DNA of 23,906 bases from a virus. Positions 21,696 to 23,906 of the stretch are shown piece by piece (the stretch's first letter is position 1; every line of letters starts with the position of its first letter). The DNA is taken from positions 1-23,906 of IMG/VR virus record IMGVR_UViG_3300008267_000438. One strand, given 5' to 3'. The notes under the pieces were generated by a model. It did not search any database. It was not told the origin of the DNA and saw only the letters and a list, made by a program, of their open reading frames with translations. The position numbers were made by a program, and so were the translations under genes.

Positions 21696-23143
21696 TGACC
21701 ACATATACATTACCTTTATCTTCAAATACAATTGATTTATTGGCCAATTCATCTGGTTATAATGTTCAGACTGATGGAGTTTATTTTCCTGGTGACGTTA
21801 TTTTAACAACAAATTTATCTGATCCTTTACCTTTTGATTATTATGATATATTAGCAGCAAACGCATATAATTTAGCCATTACACTTGCTGGAGGTTCTTC
21901 AGTTGACAATGTAGCTCGACAAATAGCTTTATCTGCTCAAGCTAATACAGTTATTATACAAGGTGTTAATGCTACACAGAATACAAATATCACCACATTA
22001 CAAGGTGTAAACACAACACAGAACACTACTATTAGTTTGGCATATGATCGTGCAAATACTTCTATCAATACCGTATTTGGTACCTCTGGTTCAGTGATAA
22101 CATCTAATGGTAGAATAATATTTCAAAGCACAAATGGTGTTACGGTAGTTGGATCCGATACATCTTTAACAATTAATACACCACAAGCACTGCGAACATC
22201 TGATTCTCCTACTTTTGCAAGCCTTTCATTGACATCTCCTCTAGCATTGTCGCAAGGAGGAACTGGTGCAACATCATCCAGCAGTGCTTTAACTGCTTTA
22301 TTACCAACAGGAACTGTTCGTCAGTTTGCATCAGAATATACAGAAACAAGTAATACAATAGTTACTTTTTCTTCTTCTCCACCATCAGGTACTGCCATAT
22401 TAGTTGAAGTAGACGGGTTTATTGACAATCCTTATTATGCCAATAATATTACATTCACTGCGCCTTTTGGTAGTATTGATTCTTCGGCAAATACAATTCA
22501 GTTGGCAATTCAAGATTTAGAAACTCGTAAAGCAACTTTGGCAAATCCATCTTTCACAGGCGTTGCATTATCTTCAACTCCTTCTGTTAGTACCAGTAAT
22601 ACACAATTAGCAACAACAGGTTTTGTTCACACATTGGTGAATTCAGGAATAACTTTTTCACACAGTATTACAGGAGTAGCTGCATCCGCTACTTCTGCTA
22701 CTTCTGCTACTTCTGCTACTTCTTTAATTCAAAACAACAATTATCGAATAAATTCTTTGGGTGTAGGCACAGCGTCATCTAACGTAGCTGGTGAAATTCG
22801 TGCAACCAATGAAATCACTGCTTTTTATTCTTCTGATGAGCGACTTAAAGAAAACATAAAAAAAATTGATAATGCTCTCTATAAACTACGCAAAGTGCGT
22901 GGCGTTGTGTTTGATTGGAAAGATGAAGTTATTGAAAAACGAGGTGGTGAAGATAATTATTTTGTAAGAAAACATGATACAGGAGTAATTGCACAAGAGG
23001 TTGAACAAGTACTACCTGAGGTGGTTGCAATTAGAGAAGATGGATATAAAGCAGTTCGTTATGAAAAACTTGCTGGTATTATTATTCAAGCGATTAATGA
23101 ATTGGCTGATGAAGTGGAAGAAATAAAAAAAAGGTTAAAGTAA
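21695..23143 (+). CDS. Tail fibre protein with C-terminal S74 intramolecular chaperone
   Basis: The 482-residue protein has coiled-coil-like QGVN-TQNT repeats (90-110), a LALSQGGTGATSSSSALTALLP motif (182-204) and an ANPSFTGV...NTQLATTGFV module (283-311), both typical of tail fibres. It then has a TSA repeat (331-343) and a Peptidase_S74 domain from about 376: S380-D-E-R-L-K385-E-N-I, GVIAQEVEQVLPEVV and GYKAVRYEKLAGIIIQAINEL. In known cases the S380/K385-type dyad lets the domain trim itself off after helping the fibre trimerise. It is probably a host-recognition fibre. Confidence 0.93.
   Translation: MTTYTLPLSSNTIDLLANSSGYNVQTDGVYFPGDVILTTNLSDPLPFDYYDILAANAYNLAITLAGGSSVDNVARQIALSAQANTVIIQGVNATQNTNITTLQGVNTTQNTTISLAYDRANTSINTVFGTSGSVITSNGRIIFQSTNGVTVVGSDTSLTINTPQALRTSDSPTFASLSLTSPLALSQGGTGATSSSSALTALLPTGTVRQFASEYTETSNTIVTFSSSPPSGTAILVEVDGFIDNPYYANNITFTAPFGSIDSSANTIQLAIQDLETRKATLANPSFTGVALSSTPSVSTSNTQLATTGFVHTLVNSGITFSHSITGVAASATSATSATSATSLIQNNNYRINSLGVGTASSNVAGEIRATNEITAFYSSDERLKENIKKIDNALYKLRKVRGVVFDWKDEVIEKRGGEDNYFVRKHDTGVIAQEVEQVLPEVVAIREDGYKAVRYEKLAGIIIQAINELADEVEEIKKRLK
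22688..22723 (+). repeat. Four 9-bp tandem repeats (GCTACTTCT) encoding Ala-Thr-Ser
   Basis: Four identical units at 22688, 22697, 22706 and 22715 lie between the fibre shaft and the S74 chaperone. They probably form a flexible linker and could change length by slippage. Confidence 0.85.
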
Positions 23144-23144
23144 A

Positions 23145-23906
23145 ATGGCATTACCGGCAAGTGGTGCAATACGAATGGGTGGTGATATTGGTGTTGAATT
23201 AGGTAACACAGCAACATCAATGATATCTTTAGGTGCCACAGCACCACGAACATTGGCTGGCGTACCATCAGGTGCAATTCGTGTTGCTGCTGATTTTTAT
23301 GGTAAATCTAGTGCACAATCATTTACTATAACTACAAATCAACAAGAATTAAATTTGAGAACATACCTATTAGCAAATGGTTGGAATGGTGCTTCTCAAG
23401 CTTTAGTAACAATTAATCCTAGTGTATATATTTGGTCAGATAGTATCAGTACAGCTGCTTTGACTATAACAGGCTCTTTTCCTGGCGGCGTTCAAATAAC
23501 AAATAATGGATACATTATTGGTAAAGGTGGCACCGGTGGTTTTAATTATTATCAAAATTCAGACACAAGTGGTAGAATTGGCCTATCAGGCGGTCCAGCA
23601 ATTTCTTTAGGAGTTAATGCAACCATAATCAACAACTCTGGTGCGTATATTGCTGGTGGTGGAGGAGGTGGAGGTGCAGGCGGATTTTATAGTCCAAGTG
23701 TTGGCAGCGCAGCTGGTAGTGGCGGCGGCGGTGCAGGAGGCGGCAACGGCGGATTTTCACAACGGCAGAGCTTTTTAGGACCTACATCGGGCGGTGTTGG
23801 TGGATCAATAGGCACATCTGGTTCTAATGGAACTCCGGGTGACGTGAACTCCGGTTTTGGCACCGGTGGTGGTGGTGGAAGAATTCTTCCTGGTACTGGT
23901 GGTATT
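23145..23906 (+). CDS. Gly-rich tail fibre/adhesin, 3' truncated by window end
   Basis: The ATG lies one base after the S74 fibre stop, and the 254 visible codons stay open to the window edge. The N-terminus MALPASGAIRMGGDIGVELG...FYGKS is the common phage-fibre start module, also seen at the start of the Cys/Asn-rich protein at 2328. From about residue 124 the protein reads ITNNGYIIGKGGTGG, IINNSGAYIAGGGGGGGAGG and further poly-Gly blocks, like polyglycine-sandwich adhesins at distal tail fibres (gp38-type). It probably sets host-receptor specificity. Confidence 0.85.
   Translation, partial: MALPASGAIRMGGDIGVELGNTATSMISLGATAPRTLAGVPSGAIRVAADFYGKSSAQSFTITTNQQELNLRTYLLANGWNGASQALVTINPSVYIWSDSISTAALTITGSFPGGVQITNNGYIIGKGGTGGFNYYQNSDTSGRIGLSGGPAISLGVNATIINNSGAYIAGGGGGGGAGGFYSPSVGSAAGSGGGGAGGGNGGFSQRQSFLGPTSGGVGGSIGTSGSNGTPGDVNSGFGTGGGGGRILPGTGGI

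Overview
This window is a piece of an AT-rich, tightly packed T4-like myovirus genome. The T4-type core genes that can be recognised are the ssDNA-binding protein gp32, helicase loader gp59, late-transcription coactivator gp33, head completion gp4, baseplate gp53, gp48, gp26 and a gp54/gp19-type tube protein, a gp27-like hub, and a split gp5. Nothing marks photosynthesis. The phage carries a circularly permuted tmRNA gene with an ANDNKYALAA tag. Permuted tmRNAs are known from alphaproteobacteria, some betaproteobacteria and some cyanobacteria, so the likely host is an aquatic AT-rich proteobacterium such as SAR11 or a methylophile. That host assignment is inference.

Region 1 (1-6223, + strand) holds two or three small T4-like conserved genes and then a close-packed operon: a radical SAM/SPASM enzyme, a Cys/Asn-rich protein with a tail-fibre-type N-terminus, a small EF-hand protein, three different 2-oxoglutarate/Fe(II) oxygenases and a PD-(D/E)XK exonuclease. 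The first six look like a phage-encoded system for chemically modifying one virion protein. This is the most novel part of the window.

Region 2 (6224-10300, + strand) starts with a near-consensus sigma-70 promoter, two coupled tiny membrane proteins and the permuted tmRNA. It continues with a conserved small protein, an exported SleB-type cell-wall hydrolase, gp33, gp59, a nucleotidase and, behind a fully consensus promoter, gp32. A 46-residue exported Lys/Glu-rich peptide and a strong terminator close it.

Region 3 (10306-15927, - strand) is a tail module read towards that terminator: gp4, a gp2-like protein, a tube-fold baseplate protein, gp26, then two large structural proteins with related N-termini, one with a GH19 muramidase/chitinase domain. 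At the end of gp26 there is a T TTT TTC slippery site. It opens into a conserved-looking 62-residue -1 frame that has no start codon near its beginning. This strongly suggests a programmed frameshift like lambda G/GT, placed just before candidate tape-measure/hub proteins.

Region 4 (15966-23906, + strand, divergent from region 3) encodes gp48, gp53, the gp27-like hub, separate OB-fold and beta-helix spike parts of gp5 with an unknown helical protein between them, a structural protein, an S74-chaperone tail fibre and the start of a Gly-rich adhesin. The adhesin is cut by the window end.
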